From Candidatus Omnitrophota bacterium (lineage in GTDB: Bacteria > Omnitrophota > Gorgyraeia > Gygaellales > Profunditerraquicolaceae): a stretch of DNA of 40,691 nucleotides. The notes beneath the pieces are model-generated. The model saw nothing but the letters and a program-made list of their open reading frames with translations, was not told the DNA's origin and ran no database searches. Position 1 is the first letter of the stretch; each line of letters begins with the position of its first letter. The stretch covers positions 1 to 40,691 of the forward strand of contig JAQUME010000005.1 in NCBI GenBank assembly GCA_028718245.1, given 5' to 3'. A program made the position numbers and the translations under genes. This document shows, piece by piece, positions 1-8,684 of this stretch.

Positions 1-319
1 TAACCAGCTCCAGGACTTTACGCAAAGCCACTAATCCTGCGTGGCAGTTTATCTCTACCACATCCTCCCTGGTATATGATCTCGGAGAGCGCATCAGGGT
101 AAGGATCGCCTCGTCGATGACTTGAGCTCCATCCATTATCCTGCCGTAATGCATGGTATAGGTTTTAAATTGCGCGGGGCTCTTTTTATCTTTGGGAACA
201 AATACCCTTGCGGCAATCTTTATGGCATCTTTGCCGCTGATCCGGACAATACCGATCCCTCCCTGGCCTATGGGAGTAGATATGGCTGCGATCGTATCAT
301 TAAGGCTGGTTTTAAGCAT
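1..319 (-). CDS. mnmE: tRNA modification GTPase MnmE, N-terminal part (3' end outside window)
   Basis: Reverse strand reads [40 protein letters not shown]...[25 protein letters not shown], the MnmE/TrmE N-terminal folate-binding domain; not in the ORF track because truncated; overlaps folC by 8 bp. Confidence 0.9.
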   Translation of the reverse strand, partial: MLKTSLNDTIAAISTPIGQGGIGIVRISGKDAIKIAARVFVPKDKKSPAQFKTYTMHYGRIMDGAQVIDEAILTLMRSPRSYTREDVVEINCHAGLVALRKVLELV

Positions 320-1640
320 AACGGTATTCACCCACGACGAATAAAGAACCGGTAACCAGGATCAGGTCATCTTTATGCGCGATTTTCTCCGCCAAAAGTT
401 TAGCTTCTTTTACGCTTTGAGTCAAATATGGGCTCCTTTTAAAATAAGATAATAATTTTTGCACCCCGGCTGCGCGCGGAGTATTTGCCCGGGTAAGGAT
501 AACCTTATCCGCTAAAGGGTTAAGCATCCTGCAAATCCCGGCGATATCCTTGTCGTCCGATATCCCCAGGACTAGAATAAGCTTGCGGTACCTGAAGCTG
601 CTTTTCACCGCCGATCTCAAGGCAGTTGCCGAGGCCAGGTTCTGGCAGCCATCCAAAACAACCAAAGGATCCTTTGAAATAACTTCGCATCTACCCGGCC
701 AGGATGCATTATAAAGCCCCCGGCGGATCGCGGGGGATGCGACATTAAAGCCGCGGGAACTTAAACACTCCACCAGGCCTACAGCTAAAGCGGCATTGGC
801 TATCTGATGAGTTCCCGGCAGGTTTATGCGCAGGTTTTTATAAACTCCGCGCAATCCTCCGACTGTAAAATTTATCCCGGGCCCGGAATAATTTATCTGC
901 CTGCCCACTTCATAAAGCTTTGCCTGAAATCTTTTGCATCTTTTATGAATTATCTGCCTGGCTTCTTTACCCTGCCTGGCGGAAATTACGACTGTACCTT
1001 TTTTCTTTATGATCCCTGACTTCTCCCTGGAAATTTTGGCCAGAGTCTTGCCTAACTTCTGCGTGTGCTCGTAACTTATGGGGGTAATTCCGCAAACCAA
1101 AGAATCGGCGGCATTGGTTGCATCCAACTTCCCTCCCATTCCGGTTTCCAGGACCGCAAAATCAACATTCATCCGCTTAAAATATAAGAAAGCTACCGCG
1201 GTATAAACCTCGAAAAATGAAAGCTCTCCATATTTTGAATTGCGGTTATATTTTTCTATCGCCGGCTTTAATTCTTTGACTAAAGAGGTTAGGCCGGACT
1301 GAGAGATCATCCCTTCAAAATCTCCGGCTTGTCTTTTACGAGCAGGGAGAAGGGGCTTAAGGATCCTGATCCTTTCCCGGAAATCATGCAGGTGGGGTGA
1401 AGTATAAAGCCCGACGCGAAAACCCGCCTCTCTGAGAATATAAGCGGTAAAGGCACAGGTCGAACCCTTGCCTTTTGTCCCGGCAACATGAATAACCCGC
1501 AGGAAATCCTGGGGGTTTCCTATGGCCGAAAGGAATCCCTCGATACGCGCTAACTTCAACGTTTCTTTATAGGAATAGTTTAGGTTTTTTTCGTAGTCAG
1601 CGAAGGAATTCAGGTATTCTAAAACTTTGCGGTAGGCCAT
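312..1640 (-). CDS. folC: bifunctional folylpolyglutamate/dihydrofolate synthase
   Basis: P-loop [39 protein letters not shown] motifs typical of FolC/Mur ligases. Confidence 0.93.
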   Translation of the reverse strand: MAYRKVLEYLNSFADYEKNLNYSYKETLKLARIEGFLSAIGNPQDFLRVIHVAGTKGKGSTCAFTAYILREAGFRVGLYTSPHLHDFRERIRILKPLLPARKRQAGDFEGMISQSGLTSLVKELKPAIEKYNRNSKYGELSFFEVYTAVAFLYFKRMNVDFAVLETGMGGKLDATNAADSLVCGITPISYEHTQKLGKTLAKISREKSGIIKKKGTVVISARQGKEARQIIHKRCKRFQAKLYEVGRQINYSGPGINFTVGGLRGVYKNLRINLPGTHQIANAALAVGLVECLSSRGFNVASPAIRRGLYNASWPGRCEVISKDPLVVLDGCQNLASATALRSAVKSSFRYRKLILVLGISDDKDIAGICRMLNPLADKVILTRANTPRAAGVQKLLSYFKRSPYLTQSVKEAKLLAEKIAHKDDLILVTGSLFVVGEYRYA

Positions 1641-1643
1641 GCC

Positions 1644-3200
1644 TTAATGCCTGAAATGCCTTATGCCTGTGGTGACCATGGCGATCTTGTATTTATCGCA
1701 GGCAGCGATGATCTCCTTATCGGCAATAGAGCCTCCGGGCTGGATTATCGCCCTGGCCCCTGCTTTATGCGCCCAGGATATGGCATCCGGCTTGGGAAAG
1801 AAAGCATCCGAAGCCAGGCAGCAATCTTTGCTCAAATTGCCGGATTTCTTTTTAGCGATCATTACCGAATCTACGCGGGACATTTGGCCTGCGCCGATAC
1901 CCACGGTCCTGGTGCCTTTGGTAAAAATGATGGCGTTGGATTTTACGTGCTTGGCCACCTTCCAGCCGAAGATCAGGCTTTCCATTTGAGCTTTGGTCGG
2001 TTTTTTCTTAGTCACGACTTTGAGGTTATTCATATCCAGCGTCTCTAAATCCTTGCTCTGTAAAAGCATGCCTCCGGCGATCCGCTTAAACTCCGGCTCA
2101 TCAATAGGATTTAGATCCGGCAGCTCAAGCAGGCGCAGATTCTTTTTATCTTTGAATAGGACAAGGGCTTCTTTATCGAATCCCGGGGCAATGATGCACT
2201 CCAAGAAACCGCTCTTAGCCACAACCTTGGCGGTACTTAGATCAAGCTTGCGGTTTAAAGCGACGATGCCGCCGAATGCCGAGAGTTGGTCGCATTTCCA
2301 GGCATTTAAGTAGGCACTTTTTAGATCCTTATCTTCGGCAGCTCCGCAGGGATTGTTATGCTTCACAATAACCGCGGCAGGATTTTGGAATTCTTTTGCT
2401 AATTCAAGGGCGGCATTAAGGTCAAGGATATTATTGAAAGAGAGCTCCTTGCCCTGCAATTGTTTCAGGTTGATCAGGCCCGCGGTTTTACCTTTCTCTC
2501 TGTAGAAAGCTGCTTTTTGATGCGGGTTCTCTCCGTAACGCAGCTCCTGGATCTTTTCAAAGGCCAGGAGAAGCTCTTTGGGAAAACCCCCTGCTTCTTT
2601 TTTTGCCTTAAAATACCCGCTCAAATAATTATATATTGCGGCATCGTATTTACTGGTATGCCCATAAACTTCAATGCCCAATTCCCGCATTAACTCCTCG
2701 GAAAGTGAACCGTTGTTCTTTTTTAACTCGGAAATTACCTGGCCGTAGCGGCCGGGATTACAGATCACCGCGACAGACTGGTGGTTCTTGGCAGCCGAGC
2801 GCAGCATAGAAGGCCCGCCGATATCAATATTCTCGATCACCTCTTCAATGGCCACCCCGGGTTTTTGGGTTGTCTTTTCAAAAGGGTATAAATTTACCAC
2901 CACCATATCGATGAGGCCGATATTATGTTCCTTTAAAGTACTCATATGCCCGGGGTTATTGCGCAAGGCAAGCAAGCCGCCGTGGATCTTGGGATGGAGG
3001 GTCTTTACCCTTCCGTCGAGCATCTCGGGAAAACCGGTGTATTCGGATACGTCCTTAACCGCAATATTATTCTCCCGCAGGAGTTTGGCCGTTCCGCCGG
3101 TTGAGAGTATCTCTACGCCGAAGTTACTTAATTCTTTGGCCAGCTCGACTATCCCGCTTTTGTCCGATAAGCTGATCAGGGCCCGTTTAATCTTAACCAT
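1644..3200 (-). CDS. purH: bifunctional AICAR formyltransferase/IMP cyclohydrolase
   Basis: ALISLSDKSGIVELAKELSNFGVEILSTGGTAKLL N-terminus, RYGENPHQKAAFY, KHNNPCGAA, PGGSIADKEIIAACDKYKIAMVTTGIRHFRH C-terminus. Confidence 0.97.
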   Translation of the reverse strand: MVKIKRALISLSDKSGIVELAKELSNFGVEILSTGGTAKLLRENNIAVKDVSEYTGFPEMLDGRVKTLHPKIHGGLLALRNNPGHMSTLKEHNIGLIDMVVVNLYPFEKTTQKPGVAIEEVIENIDIGGPSMLRSAAKNHQSVAVICNPGRYGQVISELKKNNGSLSEELMRELGIEVYGHTSKYDAAIYNYLSGYFKAKKEAGGFPKELLLAFEKIQELRYGENPHQKAAFYREKGKTAGLINLKQLQGKELSFNNILDLNAALELAKEFQNPAAVIVKHNNPCGAAEDKDLKSAYLNAWKCDQLSAFGGIVALNRKLDLSTAKVVAKSGFLECIIAPGFDKEALVLFKDKKNLRLLELPDLNPIDEPEFKRIAGGMLLQSKDLETLDMNNLKVVTKKKPTKAQMESLIFGWKVAKHVKSNAIIFTKGTRTVGIGAGQMSRVDSVMIAKKKSGNLSKDCCLASDAFFPKPDAISWAHKAGARAIIQPGGSIADKEIIAACDKYKIAMVTTGIRHFRH

Positions 3201-3223
3201 TATTCTATTCCTCCTTATTATAC

Positions 3224-3925
3224 CTATTTATTGAACCGAAAACTTGCCAGATCCGCGTCCTGCATCACGTACTCTTTGGGCTCAAGGCGCATCTTCCCTG
3301 CCTGCTTGGCCTGGGTTTCCCCTCCTGCCTGAATAAAATCAGAAAAGCTGATGATCTCGGCGCGGATAAAGCCTTTTTGGATATCCGAATGGATCGCTCC
3401 GCTTGCTTCCCAGGCAGTAGTGCCTTTCTTGATCAGCCAGGCGCGGTTTTCTTTGTCCCCCACGGTAAGAAATGAAATAAAACCGCTTAGGCCCATGACC
3501 TTGAATAATAGGGCCCCCAAATCTTCCAGCTCATTATTTTCCACGACCACTACGGGCTTAAGGGTAAGCAATCCGTATCCCGAAATTAATTCCTTTTCCT
3601 CCGGGGACAACTCCAGGCCTGAGATAAACTCCTCCTTCTCAAGAGCGCTTTTGAATTTCTGCAGCAATGCACTTTCCCCGGCTTCAGGAGCGCGGCTTAA
3701 GCGCGTTTCCACAAAATCCAGATCTCTTAGGATCAGGTCCAGCCGGCTCTCCTTCAGTGTCATAATAACATCCGCATCAAGCGCCGCCTCCTCACCCACA
3801 AGCTCTACCTGCACATAGGTCTTTTTCTTGGCGCTGACCAATTTATCCGCCTGATCCAGGCGGGGGTCTTTTACATTTTGTTTTCCCAAAGGAATACCGG
3901 GGACGGAAAATACGCTTATCTTCAT
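3224..3925 (-). CDS. YchF/OLA1-related protein (C-terminal DUF933/TGS domain) with most of the GTPase domain missing
   Basis: C-terminus AWLIKKGTTAWEASGAIHSDIQKGFIRAEIISFSDFIQAGGETQAKQAGKMRLEPKEYVMQDADLASFRFNK matches YchF; no GxxxxGKS/T P-loop. Confidence 0.85.
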   Translation of the reverse strand: MKISVFSVPGIPLGKQNVKDPRLDQADKLVSAKKKTYVQVELVGEEAALDADVIMTLKESRLDLILRDLDFVETRLSRAPEAGESALLQKFKSALEKEEFISGLELSPEEKELISGYGLLTLKPVVVVENNELEDLGALLFKVMGLSGFISFLTVGDKENRAWLIKKGTTAWEASGAIHSDIQKGFIRAEIISFSDFIQAGGETQAKQAGKMRLEPKEYVMQDADLASFRFNK

Positions 3926-3944
3926 ATGATTTTAAAGTTTAGGG

Positions 3945-5900
3945 CTAAACTTCCTCGTGTTTTTTGGCGGCTTGATATTGGCTGATAATGGAGGAGGCGA
4001 TCTTATGCGGGACTCCTTCATAATGCGAAAAGTGCATAGTATATGAACCGCGTCCGGCGGTAATTGAACGCAGGTCATTGGCATATTTGAACATCTCTGA
4101 TAAAGGCGCCTGTGCCTTGACCACCTGGGCTTTACCTTTGATCTCCATACCCATGATCCTTCCGCGCCGGGAGTTGATATCCCCCGAGATCCCTCCCAGG
4201 GATTCTTCCGGTATTGTCACTTCCACATCCATGATCGGCTCCAATAATACCGGTCCTGCTTCGCTTACTGCCTTTCTTAGGGCCATGGCGCCAGCGATCT
4301 GAAAGGCCATGTCCGAGGAGTCGACTTCATGATAGGAGCCGTCAACCAGGGTAACCCGGATATCTTCAATAGGATACCCCGCTACCGCACCCTCTGTGGC
4401 TGCCTGGCGTACGCCTTTTTCAACCGAGGGGATAAAATTCCTGGGGATCGCCCCTCCGAATATTTTATCCACGAACTCCAGACCCTTGCCCCTCTCTAAC
4501 GGCTCAACGGTGATCCAGCAGTCGCCGTACTGGCCGCGGCCTCCGGATTGCCGCTTGAATTTTCCCTGGACCTTAGCGCTCTTTGAAATGGTTTCTTTGT
4601 AGGAAACTTTGGGAGTGCCTAAATCCACCGCCACATTGAATCTTTTTTTCATCCGGCCTACCATAATATCAAGATGCAGGTCGCCTAAGCCGGAAACGAT
4701 CAATTCTTTGGTCTGGGGGTCATGGGTTACTTTAAATGTGGGGTCCTCGGCGCAAAGTTTATGCAGGGCGCTTGAGATCTTTTCTTCATCTTCGCGGGAT
4801 TTAGGTTTTACCGAGGCTGATATCGCAGGTTCCGGAAAAACCATTCCCTCAAATAAGAATTGCTGCTTATCCGAGCTTAAAGAATCGGCAACCCCGGTTT
4901 CCTTTAATTTAGCGATGGCCACGATATCCCCGCAGGATGCCTCCTCCTGCTGCCGCTGCTCTTTACCCTGCAGCATATAAATTTGCCCGATCCTCTCCTT
5001 GGCCCTTTTAGTTACATTATAAAAACCGGTGTTGGAGGCAAGCCTGCCGGAGAAAACACGCAGCAGGCTAAGCTGGCCCACATAAGGGTCTGATATGTTC
5101 TTAAACACAAAGGCTGAGAATGGCGCTTCAGGGCTAAGGAGTATCTCTTTCTTTTCTTCGGGTTTCACTGGATCAGCCGCCAACACAGGAGCTCTCTCTA
5201 AAGGGCTGGGCAGATATTGTATTATATCATCCAACAAGTCCTTTGCCCCTTTATCCGTAAGGCCGGAGCCGGCAACTACCGGAAAGAGCTTACGCTTATG
5301 CACTGCTTCGGCTAGACCCGCTTTTATCTCATCTATTGATAATCGCAGCACCGAAAGGTATTTCTCAAGAAGCTTATCATCGCTTTCGGCAATGGCCTCC
5401 ATTAAGAGCGGATCCTCCAATGATTCGATTATCACGCAGTTCTTGGAGAGCCTGCTCTTTATGTCGGCAAGGGCTTTGTTGACCTCCGAGCCTTCTTTAT
5501 CCGTCTTGTTTATAAAGATCATGCAGGGCAGGCCTGCCTCTTCCAGCGCCTCCCAGGCACGTTCTGTGCCCACCTGGACACCGCTTGAGGCGTCAACCAC
5601 GATGACCGCGGCATCTACGGCACGTAAACCGGAGATAACCTCGCCGAAGAAATCAGCATAACCCGGGGCATCAATGATCTGAATGCGGAAACCTTGATAG
5701 CCGCAGAACAGGAAGCTTGAATTGATGGAGTTTTTTCTCTCGATCTCATCAAAGCCGTAATCGCTTACGGTCGAGCCTTCCTCTACCCTGCCTTTGCGGT
5801 TGGTGGCCTTACAGAAATAAAGCAGGCTTTCGGCGAGGGTGGTTTTTCCGGACTGGGCATGGCCTAATAAAATAAAATTTCTTTTATTCTTGGCATCCAT
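3945..5900 (-). CDS. elongation factor G-like translation GTPase (EF-G paralog family)
   Basis: G1 GHAQSGKTT, DAPGYADF, NKTDKE and EF-G domain IV/V motifs (GRGQYGDCWITVEPL, EPIMDVEVTIPEESLGGISGDINSRRGRI). Confidence 0.88.
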   Translation of the reverse strand: MDAKNKRNFILLGHAQSGKTTLAESLLYFCKATNRKGRVEEGSTVSDYGFDEIERKNSINSSFLFCGYQGFRIQIIDAPGYADFFGEVISGLRAVDAAVIVVDASSGVQVGTERAWEALEEAGLPCMIFINKTDKEGSEVNKALADIKSRLSKNCVIIESLEDPLLMEAIAESDDKLLEKYLSVLRLSIDEIKAGLAEAVHKRKLFPVVAGSGLTDKGAKDLLDDIIQYLPSPLERAPVLAADPVKPEEKKEILLSPEAPFSAFVFKNISDPYVGQLSLLRVFSGRLASNTGFYNVTKRAKERIGQIYMLQGKEQRQQEEASCGDIVAIAKLKETGVADSLSSDKQQFLFEGMVFPEPAISASVKPKSREDEEKISSALHKLCAEDPTFKVTHDPQTKELIVSGLGDLHLDIMVGRMKKRFNVAVDLGTPKVSYKETISKSAKVQGKFKRQSGGRGQYGDCWITVEPLERGKGLEFVDKIFGGAIPRNFIPSVEKGVRQAATEGAVAGYPIEDIRVTLVDGSYHEVDSSDMAFQIAGAMALRKAVSEAGPVLLEPIMDVEVTIPEESLGGISGDINSRRGRIMGMEIKGKAQVVKAQAPLSEMFKYANDLRSITAGRGSYTMHFSHYEGVPHKIASSIISQYQAAKKHEEV

Positions 5901-5947
5901 ATCGCGCTCCTTTTACAAAGCACAAACATCCCAGATTATTAAAAGAA

Positions 5948-5976
5948 ATTATATACCAGCCGGGCTATGGGGTCAA
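5948..5976 (-). promoter_or_regulatory. sigma70-like promoter for the EF-G-like/YchF-like/purH/folC/mnmE block
   Basis: Minus strand TTGACC - 17 bp - TATAAT; SD AAAGGAG precedes ATG at 5900. Confidence 0.55.
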
Positions 5977-5982
5977 GGATAA

Positions 5983-6085
5983 AAAACCGGCGCCAGCGGG
6001 TCCTGCCACTGCGGCACCCTGCCGTCCTCAACTTGCGTTTGCGGGCGGCAAGGGAAGCGCCTCCGTGTCACCCGCGCTAACCCAT
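5983..6085 (-). other. GC-rich structured intergenic region ending in a T-run on the minus strand (terminator or candidate ncRNA)
   Basis: Outer stem GCGGGT(5996-6001)/ACCCGC(6070-6075), inner TGCC/GGCA (6004-6016) and CTTGC/GCAAG (6032-6052) stems, then T6 on the minus strand. Confidence 0.3.
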
Positions 6086-6191
6086 TTCAAATATTCTTCG
6101 GCAAGAACAATAAAAAACCCCTCATCCACTTATAGTAATAATAGAGAGAGGGAAATAATGAAAATGGGCCAGAAGCCGTTTTTCTTCTTTG

Positions 6192-7325
6192 TTATTTTAC
6201 GCTGGTTTCTAGTCTACTCAACCGGGTTTTCAGGTTTTCCAGCTCTCGCTTCAGTCCGTGGTTTTCCTGGCCAAGCTTAGTAATGTTGGAATCGAGCTCT
6301 TTCACCGCGTTGATCAGGTCAAAGGTCAAGGCGTGGGAGTTAAAGTTGAGGAGTTCGGTTTCTTTCTTGTCGGTGGGGTTTAATTTGGCCCTAAAGGTGT
6401 TAACAGTGTATGGGGCTACTTTAACTACCTCCTGGGCGATTACACCGATGTGCTCCTGGTTATCAGCTAGGAAGCCTCCTTTACCGTTGTATTTGAACCA
6501 GACAGGATTTATCTGCTTGATTACCTTTAGGCCGTTAGTGTAGGGGTGGATATCCTTCTTTACCCTTCTATCTGAAACAATAGTCCAGGCACTGGTTGAG
6601 GGTTTGGCTGCGGAGTCGGTGGAGAGCTGTAATTTATAGGTAGGATTCGTCATCCCGATGCCGACGTTGCCATTAGATTTCAAATATAATTGTGTTGCAG
6701 AACCAGTGCCAAATCCTATACTTTTGTATGCGCTTTCATCTCTGCTATAGGCCATAATGTAGGCTGTTGAAGTGTCAGGGCTGTATCCCATCTCCAGGCC
6801 GGTTCCCGAGGTTGGAGTACTCCATCCTGTAAATTGAGCAGTCCCTTTTACACTTAGTTTCGTCCCTGGGGCTGTCACCCCGATGCCGACGTTGCAGTCT
6901 TTTGTAAATATCATGACTAGTTCGGCAGCCGGCACTGGATCATCAAAAAAACTCCTCTGATAAATCCTAAAATCATCACTATATTGAATCTGAGCCTCTT
7001 TTCTATTGTTGGAAGTTACTGCGCCCATAAGCAACATAGATTTATATATACCCGTTGATTCAAAAGCTATGAATGGATTTAAATTAGATAAGTGTAACGT
7101 ATAATATGGGTTATTTGTCCCGATGCCGAGTTTATTTGCTACATAAAGGTCCTGATAACTTCCGACGGGTGAAGGATAATAGGTGGTTATGGTGAGGGTT
7201 TCATCGGCAAAACATACTACATACAAAAAGCTAAGGATTAATCCCACAACCAGGGACAAAACCATGTTTCCCGAAACGTTCCTCTTATACATTAAAACAT
7301 CCCTCCCTCTCGCGGCGGATTTCAT
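6192..7325 (-). CDS. secreted tail-fibre-like protein with C-terminal S74 intramolecular chaperone domain
   Basis: N-terminal hydrophobic segment then ETLTITTYYPSPVGSYQDLYV; repeats of GNVGIGxTxPxxKL; C-terminal SDRRVKKDIHPYTNGLKVIKQINPVWFKYN...HIGVIAQEV and terminal coiled coil. True start may be internal (MYKRNVSGN). Confidence 0.85.
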   Translation of the reverse strand: MKSAARGRDVLMYKRNVSGNMVLSLVVGLILSFLYVVCFADETLTITTYYPSPVGSYQDLYVANKLGIGTNNPYYTLHLSNLNPFIAFESTGIYKSMLLMGAVTSNNRKEAQIQYSDDFRIYQRSFFDDPVPAAELVMIFTKDCNVGIGVTAPGTKLSVKGTAQFTGWSTPTSGTGLEMGYSPDTSTAYIMAYSRDESAYKSIGFGTGSATQLYLKSNGNVGIGMTNPTYKLQLSTDSAAKPSTSAWTIVSDRRVKKDIHPYTNGLKVIKQINPVWFKYNGKGGFLADNQEHIGVIAQEVVKVAPYTVNTFRAKLNPTDKKETELLNFNSHALTFDLINAVKELDSNITKLGQENHGLKRELENLKTRLSRLETSVK

Positions 7326-7358
7326 CTCCGAAACTTCTTAAAAGATGTATTTTAGCAT

Positions 7359-7386
7359 ATTATACTCCTAACAGGTTATCTGTCAA
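7359..7386 (-). promoter_or_regulatory. consensus sigma70 promoter of the S74 protein gene with operator-like sequence in the spacer
   Basis: Minus strand TTGACA (7386-7381) - 16 bp GATAACCTGTTAGGAG - TATAAT (7364-7359). Confidence 0.65.
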
Positions 7387-7427
7387 GTAAAAGACTTCTT
7401 TTAAGAGGTTTATGCTGGTAAAAACAT

Positions 7428-7442
7428 CTGTTAGGATATTAT
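7428..7442 (+). promoter_or_regulatory. CTGTTAGGA operator-like copy immediately upstream of a TATTAT -10 for the XRE gene
   Basis: CTGTTAGGA (7428-7436) followed by TATTAT; inverted copy TCCTAACAG at 7366-7374. Confidence 0.45.
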
Positions 7443-7471
7443 TATATTAACCTGGTTAAAAAGGCGGGATC

Positions 7472-7807
7472 ATGATTAGTCTGATCAAGGAATTGGGGAC
7501 TAGAATAAGACAGTTGAGAAAAATAAAAGGCTGGACGCAAGAAGTACTGGCTGAAAAAGCAGGTATGGATTATAAATACTTGGGTGCCATTGAGCGGGGT
7601 GAGAAGAACCTAACCTTAGCCAACGTTGAGAAGATTGCTAAAGGCCTGGATATAGAGGTTTATCAGCTATTCCTATTCTCTTTAAAAGGTTTACAACCGG
7701 AAAAAAGAATTACGGGAATTAAAATCCAGGATCTGCTAAATATGTGCGATGACAAAGAAAAGAAATATCTGTTGCACATCATGCAGGGTTTTGTGGAATT
7801 AAAGTAG
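7472..7807 (+). CDS. XRE-family HTH transcriptional regulator
   Basis: LGTRIRQLRKIKGWTQEVLAEKAGMDYKYLGAIERGEKNLTLANVEKIAKGLDI; the only convincing plus-strand CDS. Confidence 0.9.
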   Translation: MISLIKELGTRIRQLRKIKGWTQEVLAEKAGMDYKYLGAIERGEKNLTLANVEKIAKGLDIEVYQLFLFSLKGLQPEKRITGIKIQDLLNMCDDKEKKYLLHIMQGFVELK

Positions 7808-7828
7808 GCCCACCGGAACAACTTCAAT

Positions 7829-7874
7829 AATTATTCCAGATAGGTATAAATCTTGCCCTTGTAATTACGCAGGA
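7829..7874 (-). pseudogene. remnant/duplicate of the kamA 3' end (LRNYKGKIYTYLE*)
   Basis: 42/46 identity to 8683-8728 (true kamA 3' end); the four differences are synonymous codons. Confidence 0.8.
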
Positions 7875-7880
7875 GAAATT

Positions 7881-7933
7881 GGGTCAGAATTATTTATTTA
7901 GCGAGCTACCTCCGTAATAAATAATTTTGACCC
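7881..7933. repeat. imperfect inverted repeat (18-nt arms, 1 mismatch)
   Basis: gggtcagaattatttatt (7881-7898) / aataaataattttgaccc (7916-7933), 17-nt loop. Confidence 0.85.
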
Positions 7934-7953
7934 ACTTTCTCAAAAAGGATACC

Positions 7954-8457
7954 CTATTTAGCGGCGAAACCGATTACTTTCTTGTGTTCATCCGGCAGGC
8001 CCATTAACTGCCGGATTGCCGCAAAAATATCCCTGATATCCGCATCGTGCCTCTCAATTTTTTCTTCCAGCTCTTCCAATTTATAGGCCAACCCTTTATG
8101 TGCAGCTAAGATCCGTCTAAGCCTCACAAATGCCCGCATAATTGCGATATTGACCTGAATGGCCCTTTTGCTGCGTAAAACACTGGAAAGCATTGCAACA
8201 CCCTGCTCGGTAAAAACATTCACATTCTTATAGAACTTTAAGGAAGTCACAATTTGTGACATCCTTCTTATTTCTTCCCTTGTTAAAGTAAACATAAAAT
8301 CATCTGGAAAACGCTGCCGGTTTCTCTTGACAGCTTGGTTCAGAACTTTTGTCCCGACACCATAAAGTTTAGCCAAATCGCTATCAAGCATAACCTTCTG
8401 CCCTCGTATGAAAAATATTTTATTTTCAACCATCTTCTCTGAAGTAAGCTCTTTCAT
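7954..8457 (-). CDS. ORF6N domain-containing protein (phage/mobile-element type DNA-binding protein)
   Basis: IFFIRGQKVMLDSDLAKLYGVGTKVLNQAVKRNRQRFPDDFMFTLTREE...FTEQGVAMLSSVLRSKRAIQVNIAIMRAFV. Confidence 0.92.
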   Translation of the reverse strand: MKELTSEKMVENKIFFIRGQKVMLDSDLAKLYGVGTKVLNQAVKRNRQRFPDDFMFTLTREEIRRMSQIVTSLKFYKNVNVFTEQGVAMLSSVLRSKRAIQVNIAIMRAFVRLRRILAAHKGLAYKLEELEEKIERHDADIRDIFAAIRQLMGLPDEHKKVIGFAAK

Positions 8458-8637
8458 GGCTTCACTCCTTTCTTAAGCCGACGCCAAACCGATATCGGTC
8501 GACTTTCCAACTCTACATCAATAGACGCAGAAGAAGCCAAAATCTAACAGGTTTATTGACAAAAACGGTTGGTGTTGTTGTAACTAAAGTCTGAAGTGTA
8601 GATAATCTGTAGCAGGAGGTTTGGCTGTGATTGAGCG

Positions 8638-8676
8638 GGCGGACTGCGAGAGGCAAGTCTCGGCAGCCCGCCGATA
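8638..8676. repeat. imperfect GC-rich hairpin downstream of kamA
   Basis: gcggactgcgagaggcaagtctcggcagcccgc folds back with a mismatch and a bulge; possible terminator or REP-like sequence. Confidence 0.4.
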
Positions 8677-8684
8677 GACTAGAA

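Noticed and set aside
1647-2048. Plus-strand ORFs antisense to purH (also 1663-1989, 1993-2313, 2460-2693, 2788-3234)
   Set aside because: Lie opposite a well-recognised CDS; low-complexity translations with no domain motifs.
3351-3818. 155-aa plus-strand ORF
   Set aside because: Antisense shadow of the YchF-like gene, Ser-rich and featureless.
5095-5661. 188-aa plus-strand ORF
   Set aside because: Antisense to the EF-G-like gene; shadow ORF.
7472-8457. XRE plus ORF6N as a full prophage
   Set aside because: No integrase, capsid, terminase or lysis genes; only two small regulators plus the exported S74 protein.
8627-8677. Tiny GTG ORF (VIERADCERQVSAARR) after AGGAGG
   Set aside because: Too short to support; coincides with a GC-rich hairpin.
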